20,219 bases of DNA from a virus, in IMG/VR virus record IMGVR_UViG_3300019760_000015, positions 1 through 20,219 of that record, one strand, 5' to 3'. The notes beneath the pieces were generated by a model. That model did no database searches and was not told where the DNA came from. It saw only the letters and a program-made list of their open reading frames with translations. The translations under genes and the position numbers were made by a program. Shown here piece by piece: positions 13,757 to 20,165 of this stretch; within the stretch, counting starts at the first letter, position 1; each line of letters starts with the position of its first letter.

Positions 13757-14734
13757 TTAAACTGGAGTCGTTGGTTGATCGTTCATCATGAACTCACGCG
13801 GATGAATGGAGACAAACTGAGTTCCAAACACATACTTCATAGCAGCAGTGAACAGGTAAGGATTACCGGAGTTAAAAGCTTTCATATCCTTCAAATCTTT
13901 CAGCTTATCAACTCCATACTTCTTATTCTTAGGAGTTGTAATTGTTACACGCTGACAGCCTTCCGGAAGACAACTGATGCGCTTAATACGACATTTTTTG
14001 TTAGTTCCTTCCAAAAACATTTGACCGGCTTGATCGACACCAGGAGGATTATCATGCTCCAGCTTGTACCAATCATCATATAAATCGCCAAGATCATATG
14101 AGATAACCATCACTGTTTTCTTTCGTCTCAAGGTGCGAGGCATCTTTCGCCACATAGCAAGCAACATTTCTCCACAATTGGCCGCTGTCATAATGCCCGT
14201 AGCAAACATATTTCCTATCGCAGCAGAAATTTTACCAGCTGCGATATCTGCATCCAATACAGTATAGAAACCATCAAAAGAATCACTTAATGCTTTTGCA
14301 TCAGGGTCAGCATCATACTTAGCTGTATAAATACAATCATGTAACTCCTCGCTGGCAGTAGTAATACCATCATTAAGCAACCAAGGTTCAAACGGATGTT
14401 TCTTGTCCCAAAGTCCTCCGGCCACATCGGCAATAAATGAACGACGATAACGCTCAGGCTCGTCTGCCATTTCAGCCACACAAGGATAAACAGTTAATGT
14501 TCTGGGCACAATCTTACCAAGGCTCTTATCACCAATAAATACACCATCGTATTTTGAAGAAATTGCACCACCCTCCTTTTTACCTAATACAATTGAATTT
14601 TGTACGCCTGGCATTATCGTACAATCTTCCAACGCCTCTTGAGCATCTAATTTATCAATACTCTCCAATAAATTAGAGTACTTCACAGCACCCTGATTAA
14701 CTGCAGAAATATCAATTGGTAAAGTCAAATCCAT
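13757..14734 (-). CDS. Major capsid protein (putative)
   Basis: The 325-residue protein follows the protease-scaffold gene by 12 bases, the normal place of an HK97-type capsid protein. It has a helical N-terminus, a Gly-rich segment (VLGKKEGGAISSKYDGVFIGDKSLGKIVPRTLTVYPC) and a central helical domain. The C-terminal half is strand-rich (VMVISYDLGDLYDDW, RVTITTPKNKKYGVDK, PYLFTAAMKYVFGTQFVSIHP). No signal or membrane segment is present. Its own sequence does not match a family that I can name, so the call rests on size, composition and position. Confidence 0.65.
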   Translation of the reverse strand: MDLTLPIDISAVNQGAVKYSNLLESIDKLDAQEALEDCTIMPGVQNSIVLGKKEGGAISSKYDGVFIGDKSLGKIVPRTLTVYPCVAEMADEPERYRRSFIADVAGGLWDKKHPFEPWLLNDGITTASEELHDCIYTAKYDADPDAKALSDSFDGFYTVLDADIAAGKISAAIGNMFATGIMTAANCGEMLLAMWRKMPRTLRRKKTVMVISYDLGDLYDDWYKLEHDNPPGVDQAGQMFLEGTNKKCRIKRISCLPEGCQRVTITTPKNKKYGVDKLKDLKDMKAFNSGNPYLFTAAMKYVFGTQFVSIHPREFMMNDQPTTPV

Positions 14735-14746
14735 ATGAGTATCTGA

Positions 14747-15862
14747 TTAAATTTGATTAATATATTCGTTTACAGGATCGGCATTGTCGATCTTTAAGTC
14801 GGCACCACCATTATCCCCACCCGCATGATTAGTAGGCGCAGCACCCGGCTTAGCTGCCAGCTTCACTTTAACAGCATTCACCTTGGCCTCATGGCCTTCA
14901 GCTGCTTTCACGGTCGGGTCAAGCTCATCCAGGGCATTCAACACAGTGGTGCGCTCATTTTGCGCGGTCTCCATGTTGGCTTTTGCGGTCACAGCCTCAG
15001 CCAGGGCGGTATTAATTTGTTCGGCTTGCTCCATGGTGATGTGCACCCCATCAGTAGTGCTTTCCATGGCAGAAAGATTGAGCACGGCAAACAGGGCCGC
15101 GAATTTCGTTTTGTCCATATTGGTCTTGTTAGAATTATTCGATTTTGAAGCGGATCCGGGAAGAATACTCTTGATCCCATCCACTATTTCGTTTTTGAAA
15201 TTACTTAGTGCCTTATTCAGATCCTGTGAGGATTTCTGTAAAGAACCATGAGGCTCATTCTTACGTTGTGGCATAGGCAATCCTGCGGCTTCGACCATGG
15301 CAACTTTAGCCGGATCTTCCAGTAAGTTTTGCTTACCGGTCATCTCAATGATCTCATCAATGAATCCCCATTCTTTGGCTTCCTCAGCCGTTAGCCAGGT
15401 ATTCTTTTTCATAAGGTCAACAATCTCATTGAGAGGCTTACCCGTACGGGAAGCATAGATTTTGGCAATCACCAAATCCATCTTTTTATTTTCCTCTTTA
15501 TCCTGGGTAAGTTTATCGATGACTGCCTGCAGATCATCCTCATTCATGTAACCCCATTCATCGATCCAACCCATTACTTTATGCACCAGGTAAAATGCCG
15601 TAGAATTCATTTTAACACGTTTGGATCCACATGCTGCGACTGTGGCAGAACTGGCCACAAATCCGGATAATCGGGTGGTAACATCTGCATGATCCACAAA
15701 CTGATCGTGAATACCCAGCCCATGATTTAAATCTCCACCTAGTGATGAGATGTTACATAACACAGGATTAGCTCCTGCATTTTTCAGCATGGACTTCACG
15801 AACTGGCGGGAATAGGCCCCTGATCCTATGTAGCCATCAATATCGAAAGTAGTGTTTGGCAT
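14747..15862 (-). CDS. ClpP-type prohead protease with C-terminal scaffold domain
   Basis: The 371-residue product starts at the ATG at 15862, after AAGGAT, rather than the GTG at 15880. The first about 175 residues are a S14-type ClpP fold: I-S-S-L-G-G-D-L (38-45), GFVASSATVAACGSKRV (67-83, catalytic Ser near 71), TAFYLVHKVMGW (88-99, His94) and WLTAEEAKEWGFIDEI (156-171). After a Ser/Asn-rich linker (about 205-247) the C-terminal part is helical and acidic with an Ala-rich tail. This is the usual scaffold that shapes the prohead and is removed by the protease. Capsid maturation is the expected role. Confidence 0.85.
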   Translation of the reverse strand: MPNTTFDIDGYIGSGAYSRQFVKSMLKNAGANPVLCNISSLGGDLNHGLGIHDQFVDHADVTTRLSGFVASSATVAACGSKRVKMNSTAFYLVHKVMGWIDEWGYMNEDDLQAVIDKLTQDKEENKKMDLVIAKIYASRTGKPLNEIVDLMKKNTWLTAEEAKEWGFIDEIIEMTGKQNLLEDPAKVAMVEAAGLPMPQRKNEPHGSLQKSSQDLNKALSNFKNEIVDGIKSILPGSASKSNNSNKTNMDKTKFAALFAVLNLSAMESTTDGVHITMEQAEQINTALAEAVTAKANMETAQNERTTVLNALDELDPTVKAAEGHEAKVNAVKVKLAAKPGAAPTNHAGGDNGGADLKIDNADPVNEYINQI

Positions 15863-15868
15863 ACTTAT

Positions 15869-15912
15869 CCTTTTTCCCACAAATCAAACCCAAATGACCT
15901 GCGGGAAAAAGG
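15869..15912 (-). promoter_or_regulatory. Hairpin sequestering the ribosome-binding site of the protease gene
   Basis: CCTTTTTCCC (15869-15878) and GGGAAAAAGG (15903-15912) are perfect complements with a 24-base spacer. On the minus strand the 3' arm is GGGAAAAAGG, immediately followed by ATAAGT and the ATG, so it contains the Shine-Dalgarno sequence. If the hairpin forms, it would repress translation of the protease until opened. Confidence 0.5.
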
Positions 15913-15920
15913 ACAAACTC

Positions 15921-17156
15921 TTAACCTAAGCGGGTATAATATTTAAAGTTTCGGATCTCAAATGATACATCCAATGGTAGCTTTGGCAGGTAATCGGTAG
16001 TGGTCATAATAAATGAATTAAATGGATTTGGTGACATGGTATTTCCACTTACTTGTACCCACTCATTAACGACTTTACGATCGTAAATCATTCTTTTTAT
16101 GCTTGACAGAAAACCAGAATAGGGATCGATATAATTGGCTGGCCATATATCCACTTCATAAAACTGGCTGGCATTAACCTTCAATTCAAATTCGAAATAC
16201 AATAACTTAAGCGAATCATATTTATAGGGATCACTCTGAACGATGGGATCAAATGCCTGAGCTGGCGAGAAGAGCTGCCAGTGTCCCTGTACAGCTGCAT
16301 GATCTTTCGATTGGAATCTATAATGTTCAGGAGCCACTTGGGACATGTCAAATTCTTGGCCATTGGAATAAAAGTTATTCGGGTGCACTACTTCATTACT
16401 GATTTCCTGCACTTGGTAATAGGCGCTGAATACTTCATTACCAACCTTTCCGGCACTATTACGTGGCAATACACCAAACTGAATGTATTTCAATCCATGT
16501 TCAGCCAGGAGTGTAAGCACATTGCTGTTGGCAATAGTCACTCTATTCAAACCACGATCATTATCAGCCATGTAGAAAGTGAGTTGTGATACGGATTCAA
16601 GCAGTTTATTCGGGTCATAAAAAGCATAGGTACCAATTACCTGGTTGCCCACAGTTGGATTACCTTCAATCATAACCAATGAAGCAACTGGCGGGAAGAT
16701 CTCAAATGGATTTAACAGGAAGCGCGGCCGGATCATCATTTGCCGGGTGAGCTCAAACACATAATGTGACAGGTCTGAAAAGTCCGATCCGGTATCCTGG
16801 TTGCGATCGTAAATGAAATAGTTCAAGGCATCTCCAAATAATAAGGTTTGCCCATTGTAATTCAAGCCCACAACCAGAAAGGGTGATAGCTCCAGTTTGA
16901 GTAAGGACTGATCCAACCCGACACTGTTACCTGGTACTTTCGCTGTGATGGTAATGTGGTAGGCGCCTTTCTTCCACTCCACTTTATACCCACCGGTATC
17001 GGGGGTGAAGTAGAATGGATCCAAACTACTCCCGGCTTCTTTCAACCGGTACAATCCGGAACCGGGTTGAAATACTACCCCTTTAAATTCCTGTAATGGT
17101 AATATCCAAAGTTTGGCTAATCCCCCAACTGTATCACTCGACTTTGCAAAGCTCAT
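15921..17156 (-). CDS. Large unknown virion-associated protein candidate
   Basis: I take the ATG at 17156 (411 residues, MSFAKSSDTVGG), because frame extension to 17306 lies over the preceding gene and has an unlikely composition. The product is rich in aromatic residues and alternating strands, with no membrane segment: YKVEWKKGAYHITITAKVPGN, LVVGLNYNGQTLLFGDALNYFIYD, QLTFYMADNDRGLNRVTIANSN, and a C-terminal VSFEIRNFKYYTRLG. This suggests a beta-rich extracellular or virion protein such as a fibre, baseplate or decoration subunit. It overlaps the end of the upstream gene by 23 bases. I do not recognise a family. Confidence 0.65.
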   Translation of the reverse strand: MSFAKSSDTVGGLAKLWILPLQEFKGVVFQPGSGLYRLKEAGSSLDPFYFTPDTGGYKVEWKKGAYHITITAKVPGNSVGLDQSLLKLELSPFLVVGLNYNGQTLLFGDALNYFIYDRNQDTGSDFSDLSHYVFELTRQMMIRPRFLLNPFEIFPPVASLVMIEGNPTVGNQVIGTYAFYDPNKLLESVSQLTFYMADNDRGLNRVTIANSNVLTLLAEHGLKYIQFGVLPRNSAGKVGNEVFSAYYQVQEISNEVVHPNNFYSNGQEFDMSQVAPEHYRFQSKDHAAVQGHWQLFSPAQAFDPIVQSDPYKYDSLKLLYFEFELKVNASQFYEVDIWPANYIDPYSGFLSSIKRMIYDRKVVNEWVQVSGNTMSPNPFNSFIMTTTDYLPKLPLDVSFEIRNFKYYTRLG

Positions 17157-17700
17157 TTTTATATTTTTTACTGATTGTCCCTGTGCCCGACAAATTTTCC
17201 AAAAATACCTGGTGCAATTTTTTATCCATCTGCCGTAAAAAATTCTCCACATCATCACTCTTCTTGCTTTCCGTGTTGCGGTCCAGGTCCTTTTTAATGG
17301 CGTCAAAGCTCCAGACTTCCTCCTGGAGGTTAAAGCGCTCCTGAAAATTACGGATACACTTCGCCACCGGGTAACCTAAACTGGCCCGATTGGTGATGTA
17401 AGTGCGCATGATGAATTTTAGATCGTGCTCTATCTCTGCATTGAACTGCATCATACCACTGCGCGTCATTTCCCAGCCATGGCGGTAAAACATGTCCTGA
17501 GAGATGACAATGCGAACATAACACTCATCGGGTGGCATGGGCAAGGACTCGAACCGAAGCAGCGGCCGGCGAATGAGTTTTTTAAATAAATCATTGATCT
17601 TAGGCAGCAAAGAGAGATCAACCGGATGACCACAGTTATTGATCAGATACTGCCTGACGTATGGTTTGACTTTGACATCGATGAAAAAGGAATCGGACAT
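17134..17700 (-). CDS. Unknown first gene of the structural operon
   Basis: The ATG at 17700 gives 188 residues (MSDSFFIDVKVKPYVRQYL); a longer TTG-initiated form exists but its start falls inside an operator-like palindrome. The protein is helical and basic, with motifs YVRQYLINNCGHPVDLSLLPKINDLFKKLIRRPL (about 13-46), WEMTRSGMMQFNAEIEHDLKFIMRTYI (75-101) and FQERFNLQEEVWSFDAIKKDLDRN (120-143). The repeated basic helices suggest DNA binding. As first gene under a repeat-rich promoter it may be an autoregulator or a packaging/assembly factor. The family is not recognised and the DNA-binding idea is inference. Confidence 0.65.
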   Translation of the reverse strand: MSDSFFIDVKVKPYVRQYLINNCGHPVDLSLLPKINDLFKKLIRRPLLRFESLPMPPDECYVRIVISQDMFYRHGWEMTRSGMMQFNAEIEHDLKFIMRTYITNRASLGYPVAKCIRNFQERFNLQEEVWSFDAIKKDLDRNTESKKSDDVENFLRQMDKKLHQVFLENLSGTGTISKKYKNELCKVE

Positions 17701-17734
17701 GTACAACTGATTTGTACACAAATGTACAAAATTA
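17701..17734 (-). promoter_or_regulatory. Promoter with overlapping TTTGTACA operator palindromes
   Basis: A perfect palindrome TTTGTACACAAATGTACAAA lies at 17711-17730, with a further GTACAA / TTGTAC pair at 17701-17717. On the minus strand TAATTTTG (17727-17734) fits the Bacteroidota TAnnTTTG box. The palindrome overlaps this box and precedes the first structural gene, an arrangement typical of repressor control. Confidence 0.6.
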
Positions 17735-18214
17735 TTGGATTCAATTTAACAGAATCGCCAAATATGTCCCTAAATTGATGTCACAGCAAAAAAACACCCC
17801 ACCCCTCTTGTCGTTAAAAGGGACACCACTTTTGTAATTATCCGTTTTTTTGCCACTGTAAGTGGCGATTTACCAAACAGATACACCGTTACAAAAGTTT
17901 GTAACCCACCAAATTCAAGTTTGTAACCAACTGATTTACTGACATTACAAAAAGAGGTGGTTTTTGTACGAATTGTAATCAGTGTTTTTTGCTCATTTAT
18001 TAAGTCCAGATAAAAATACTAATGTCCCTAAAATTACGAACTCAAATCAGGTTTGTAACTTTTTTGTAATGGCTTTAACCCCTTTTGAATCTTCCAATTG
18101 AATAATATTAATTACTAAATACAAAAAAATAGTGAAGTTGGGGTTAAAGGGGGAAGGGGCTAAAGGCGGCGGCGCTAACTAGTTTTTTAGTTAGCCGGTT
18201 TTTGTTAAGCTGGT
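17735..18214. promoter_or_regulatory. Intergenic region with TTTGTAAC and TTACAAA repeats
   Basis: GTTACAAAAGTTTGTAAC at 17888-17905 is a palindrome. Related copies follow: AAGTTTGTAACC (17917-17928), ACATTACAAAAAG (17943-17955) and GTTTGTAACTTTTTTGTAAT (18051-18070). The direct repeat ATGTCCCTAAA occurs at 17764-17774 and 18022-18032. No gene is seen. The cluster lies between the divergent structural operon and the plus-strand genes and is likely a regulator-binding or origin region. Confidence 0.5.
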
Positions 18215-18247
18215 GGAGAAATACCCCCTCCGGCTCCCCCTGAAGGT
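18215..18247. repeat. GC-rich dispersed repeat, second copy
   Basis: GGAGAAATACCCC (18215-18227), the reverse complement of 4546-4558, is followed by a C-rich hairpin CTCCCCCT / AGGTGGAG with one mismatch. Such short GC-rich repeats are frequent in Bacteroidota intergenic DNA, so they need not be specific to the phage. Confidence 0.4.
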
Positions 18248-18260
18248 GGAGAGGAAATAA

Positions 18261-18371
18261 ATGCCTCACCATTTACCGGTGGCCATGTTACCAGGTGAAG
18301 GATTGGAGGATTGTCTGGCCATTGATCGAACCGGTAAATACTTCGTGTGTTTCACATATACCAGGAAGTAA
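18261..18371 (+). CDS. Small 36-residue protein, first gene of a plus-strand operon
   Basis: The frame starts ATGCCTCACC and ends with TAA at 18369-18371. Its 36 residues, MPHHLPVAMLPGEGLEDC then LAIDRTGKYFVCFTYTRK, read like a small compact domain. It is preceded by GGAGAGG eight bases from the ATG, a stronger ribosome-binding site than most in this window. The 96-residue gene starts 15 bases after its stop. It may be a regulator, toxin-antitoxin component or a fragment. An inverted repeat (ATTTACCGGT / ACCGGTAAAT at 18271-18280 and 18330-18339) lies inside the coding region. Confidence 0.5.
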   Translation: MPHHLPVAMLPGEGLEDCLAIDRTGKYFVCFTYTRK

Positions 18372-18385
18372 CTTAACTTTGCCAC

Positions 18386-18676
18386 ATGGAAGCATTGATC
18401 AAAGCAGTCATTGAAAAAGAGTTTAAGAGTAATGAAATAGATATGAAAGCCAGGGTGAACCAATATGCCTGGCAATTTGATAAGGTGACTACCTACCAAA
18501 TCATCTTGTTATATTCAGGTAGCCGGCGGGTGCTGGATATATTTATGAATGCCGAAAGACCGTATGTACCAAAATTAAAGCCCTCCAACCCCATTGAACC
18601 ACATAAGATGATACGCCTTTGTGAGATTATTATGGAGGCATTTAAGGAACTGGAGCGATTGAGTGAGCAGGAATAG
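18386..18676 (+). CDS. Unknown helical protein, plus-strand operon
   Basis: The 96-residue product is mainly helical and charged. It has IKAVIEKEFKSNEIDMKARVNQYAWQFDKVTTYQIILLYSGSRRVLDIF (about 5-53), a proline-containing linker (PKLKPSNPIEPHK) and a final Glu-rich helix. No domain is recognised. It lies downstream of the 36-residue gene and is closed by a hairpin terminator three bases after the stop. Its orientation, opposite to the structural operon, suits an early or regulatory gene of a phage, but its role is unknown. Confidence 0.65.
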   Translation: MEALIKAVIEKEFKSNEIDMKARVNQYAWQFDKVTTYQIILLYSGSRRVLDIFMNAERPYVPKLKPSNPIEPHKMIRLCEIIMEAFKELERLSEQE

Positions 18677-18678
18677 AA

Positions 18679-18710
18679 AAACCCGCCTATCGATTAGGAT
18701 AGACGGGTTT
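18679..18710. terminator. Bidirectional hairpin terminator
   Basis: AAACCCGCCTATC pairs with GATAGACGGGTTT, with one C/A mismatch, around a six-base loop. It directly follows the 96-aa gene on the plus strand. On the minus strand it is followed by UUUUUC and would stop transcripts running out of cassette 2 into the plus-strand operon. Confidence 0.75.
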
Positions 18711-18736
18711 CAACTGATTCCCAATTATTAGTATTT

Positions 18737-18926
18737 CAACGGTTAGTATAAGAAACGTAAGTGATTCCGAAGCACTTACCTGTCAATTTACACTGAGCCA
18801 AATTTGCGATTAGACACAAATTTAATGTTTTAAAACAAACCGTCAAATCGCAGATTTGGCGGAGCTGATTAAATGTGCAAACGCCTCGTAAACCACTGAG
18901 CCACTTATGTTTTTTATACATTGTTG
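18737..18926 (-). repeat. attC-like recombination site B (imperfect palindrome)
   Basis: The site runs from CAAC at 18737 to GTTG at 18926. Outer arms pair as CAAC, then TATAAGAAACGTAAGTG against TATAAAAAACATAAGTG, with extra bases (GGTTAG) again on the left arm. Inner arms GCCAAATTTGCG (18797-18808) and CGCAGATTTGGC (18849-18860) match those of site A except for one base. The shared CGTCAAA and TCGCA(A/G)ATTTGGCGG segments show that A and B are related. On the minus strand the outer edge of this site is CAACTGGCTACAAC, complementary to the cassette start. Confidence 0.8.
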
Positions 18927-18936
18927 TAGCCAGTTG

Positions 18937-19425
18937 TTACTCACAGTTTAAAAATGATTCTACTAAATATCTGCCCATTTCACTATCCTTAATGGTATGA
19001 TAATCGACTTCAATCTTCTTTTCTAAGATAGGAGTATATCCTTTATCTTTTCCTGATGTTCCCCCATTCCTTGTCGGCTCAAAGGTTATTAAATCATTAT
19101 CCCTACATATATTTACTGACCTTGAATTCAGCATTTGTTTCTTAATAGAGGAAAATCCAGTTAGCTTTTTATAGTTTTCTTGCATTTTCGTAAAATCAAT
19201 TTGCTTTTCCTTAACCGATTTAGATAACTTTAAATGCTCCAGAACCAAATCAGAAATTTTCCCTACACTTATCGGTTTAGTTTCTATTGTCAATATATCC
19301 GTTCGTGTCCAAACCCATGATTCTAGTTGAAAATATGTTTCAAACACAACTTTATCTGGATAATCTACTGCTACCACCAGTTGTTTAATTTTTTTTTCTT
19401 TTTTAAACTTGAAAAACTTAATCAT
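18937..19425 (-). CDS. Unknown cytoplasmic protein of cassette 2
   Basis: The 162-residue protein begins with a Lys/Phe-rich basic stretch (MIKFFKFKKEKKIKQLVV) and has no signal peptide or transmembrane helix. Most of the rest alternates strands and helices (VVAVDYPDKVVFETYFQLESWVW; ISDLVLEHLKLSKSVKEKQIDFTKMQENYKKLTGF). A TRNGGTSGKDKG loop lies near residues 118-129. No family is recognised. Its ATG overlaps the lipoprotein stop by four bases (ATGA), so the two proteins are made together. Its stop TAA lies directly against the palindrome edge, as is usual for cassette genes. Confidence 0.7.
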   Translation of the reverse strand: MIKFFKFKKEKKIKQLVVAVDYPDKVVFETYFQLESWVWTRTDILTIETKPISVGKISDLVLEHLKLSKSVKEKQIDFTKMQENYKKLTGFSSIKKQMLNSRSVNICRDNDLITFEPTRNGGTSGKDKGYTPILEKKIEVDYHTIKDSEMGRYLVESFLNCE

Positions 19426-19973
19426 GGGTTGTGAAATGAGGTCATAATTATTTTACCATTCTCGGTTATTTGCATGATTTCAGGATGTTCAGAATCTTTG
19501 CAGTGTTTCTCAATAATCAGCTTATTATTAATTGAGCCAAAACAATATTTTTCCGTTCTTCTATTCCAAATTGCAAAATCATAAGAATCTATTATTTCCC
19601 AATCAAGCGAATAAGTTCTAAGTGTAAATTTGTAATCTCGACCAATTGTATCATTCCCATCTCTGAATATCACATGAAGCTTAAAGCTGTCTGTCCTGTG
19701 AATTTCTCCGAAGTCCTTAAATATCGTTGGTTCAGGTAGCACTGTGTCATTTGAAAAGATATTAGATTCAAGGTATCTTGTCTCTTTTATTTCTTCCCAA
19801 TTCAGGAATAATCGAACGCTATCAGCTGAAATCGGTAATATATTTGTTGACTCAGCCATGAATAAAAAATCACTTCGGTGTTCTGTGTTTTCATTAATCC
19901 AAAATAGCTTATCTGATTCCGATTGACAGGAGAAGAATGATAAAGTCAGTATTAATAATCCGTATATTTTCAT
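19422..19973 (-). CDS. Predicted lipoprotein of cassette 2
   Basis: The 183-residue protein has a typical lipoprotein signal: MKIYGLLILTLSFFSC, with basic Lys2, a hydrophobic core and the lipobox Cys at residue 16. The rest has alternating strands typical of a secreted beta-rich domain (IFKDFGEIHRTDSFKLHVIFRDGNDTIGRDYKFTLRTYSLDWEIIDSYDF) and no further membrane segment. In Bacteroidota such a protein would be anchored in an outer or inner membrane. It may be an immunity, surface exclusion or receptor-blocking protein, but I do not recognise the family. It is the first gene of the cassette and is coupled to the next gene. Confidence 0.7.
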   Translation of the reverse strand: MKIYGLLILTLSFFSCQSESDKLFWINENTEHRSDFLFMAESTNILPISADSVRLFLNWEEIKETRYLESNIFSNDTVLPEPTIFKDFGEIHRTDSFKLHVIFRDGNDTIGRDYKFTLRTYSLDWEIIDSYDFAIWNRRTEKYCFGSINNKLIIEKHCKDSEHPEIMQITENGKIIMTSFHNP

Positions 19974-20002
19974 TTTATGCAGTTCGGTTCTTCAATTGGC
20001 TA

Positions 20003-20129
20003 CAACGGCCTGCGGTATGAAACGTTGCGCATTTTGAAATACAAACTTATCAGCCCGCTAAGCCGCCTGTTAAATGTTATTTCGTTCAAATATAGCTCTA
20101 TCCGCGCAATGTTTTATGACCGCGTGTTG
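20003..20129 (-). repeat. attC-like recombination site D, upstream border of cassette 2
   Basis: CAAC at 20003 and GTTG at 20126-20129 bound a 127-bp imperfect palindrome. Outer arms pair as CAACGGC, then GCGGT-ATGAAACGTTGCGC against CAACA, then GCGGTCATAAAACATTGCGC, with extra bases on the left arm as in A and B. The minus-strand far edge is GTTCAAC, matching RYYYAAC. It ends a previous cassette and adjoins cassette 2. No shared inner core with sites A and B is evident. Confidence 0.75.
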
Positions 20130-20165
20130 AACTAAACCCCGCTGACGCGTGGCAGCTTATCAACA

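Larger units (their letters stand above)
18740..20005 (-). mobile_element. Integron-like gene cassette 2 (lipoprotein plus unknown partner)
   Basis: On the minus strand the 1266-bp unit starts at G|TTGTAGCCAATTG (20006/20005) and contains two overlapping genes. The downstream one stops immediately before the palindrome edge CAACTGGCTACAAC. Thirteen of 14 bases of that edge are complementary to the cassette start. The leader to the first ATG is only about 32 bases. These are strong cassette features. The left end lies 26 bases from the plus-strand terminator, so the cassette seems to have inserted into or next to it. Confidence 0.75.

Noticed and set aside
15863-15880. GTG start of the protease frame.
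   Set aside because: It overlaps the likely ribosome-binding sequence AAGGAT of the downstream ATG, and the added residues do not extend the ClpP domain.
17157-17306. 50-codon upstream extension of the 411-residue frame.
   Set aside because: It runs over the end of the preceding gene, and its residues are basic and Trp/Arg-rich, unlike the remaining protein. The ATG at 17156 gives a normal short overlap.
17701-17721. TTG start for the first structural gene.
   Set aside because: The seven additional codons overlap the TTTGTACA operator palindrome; the ATG at 17700 is better placed.
18179-18260. Integrase attachment site or tRNA remnant at the end of the structural region.
   Set aside because: I see no cloverleaf arrangement, no direct att-like repeat and no integrase; the GC-rich repeat is better explained as a dispersed intergenic repeat.
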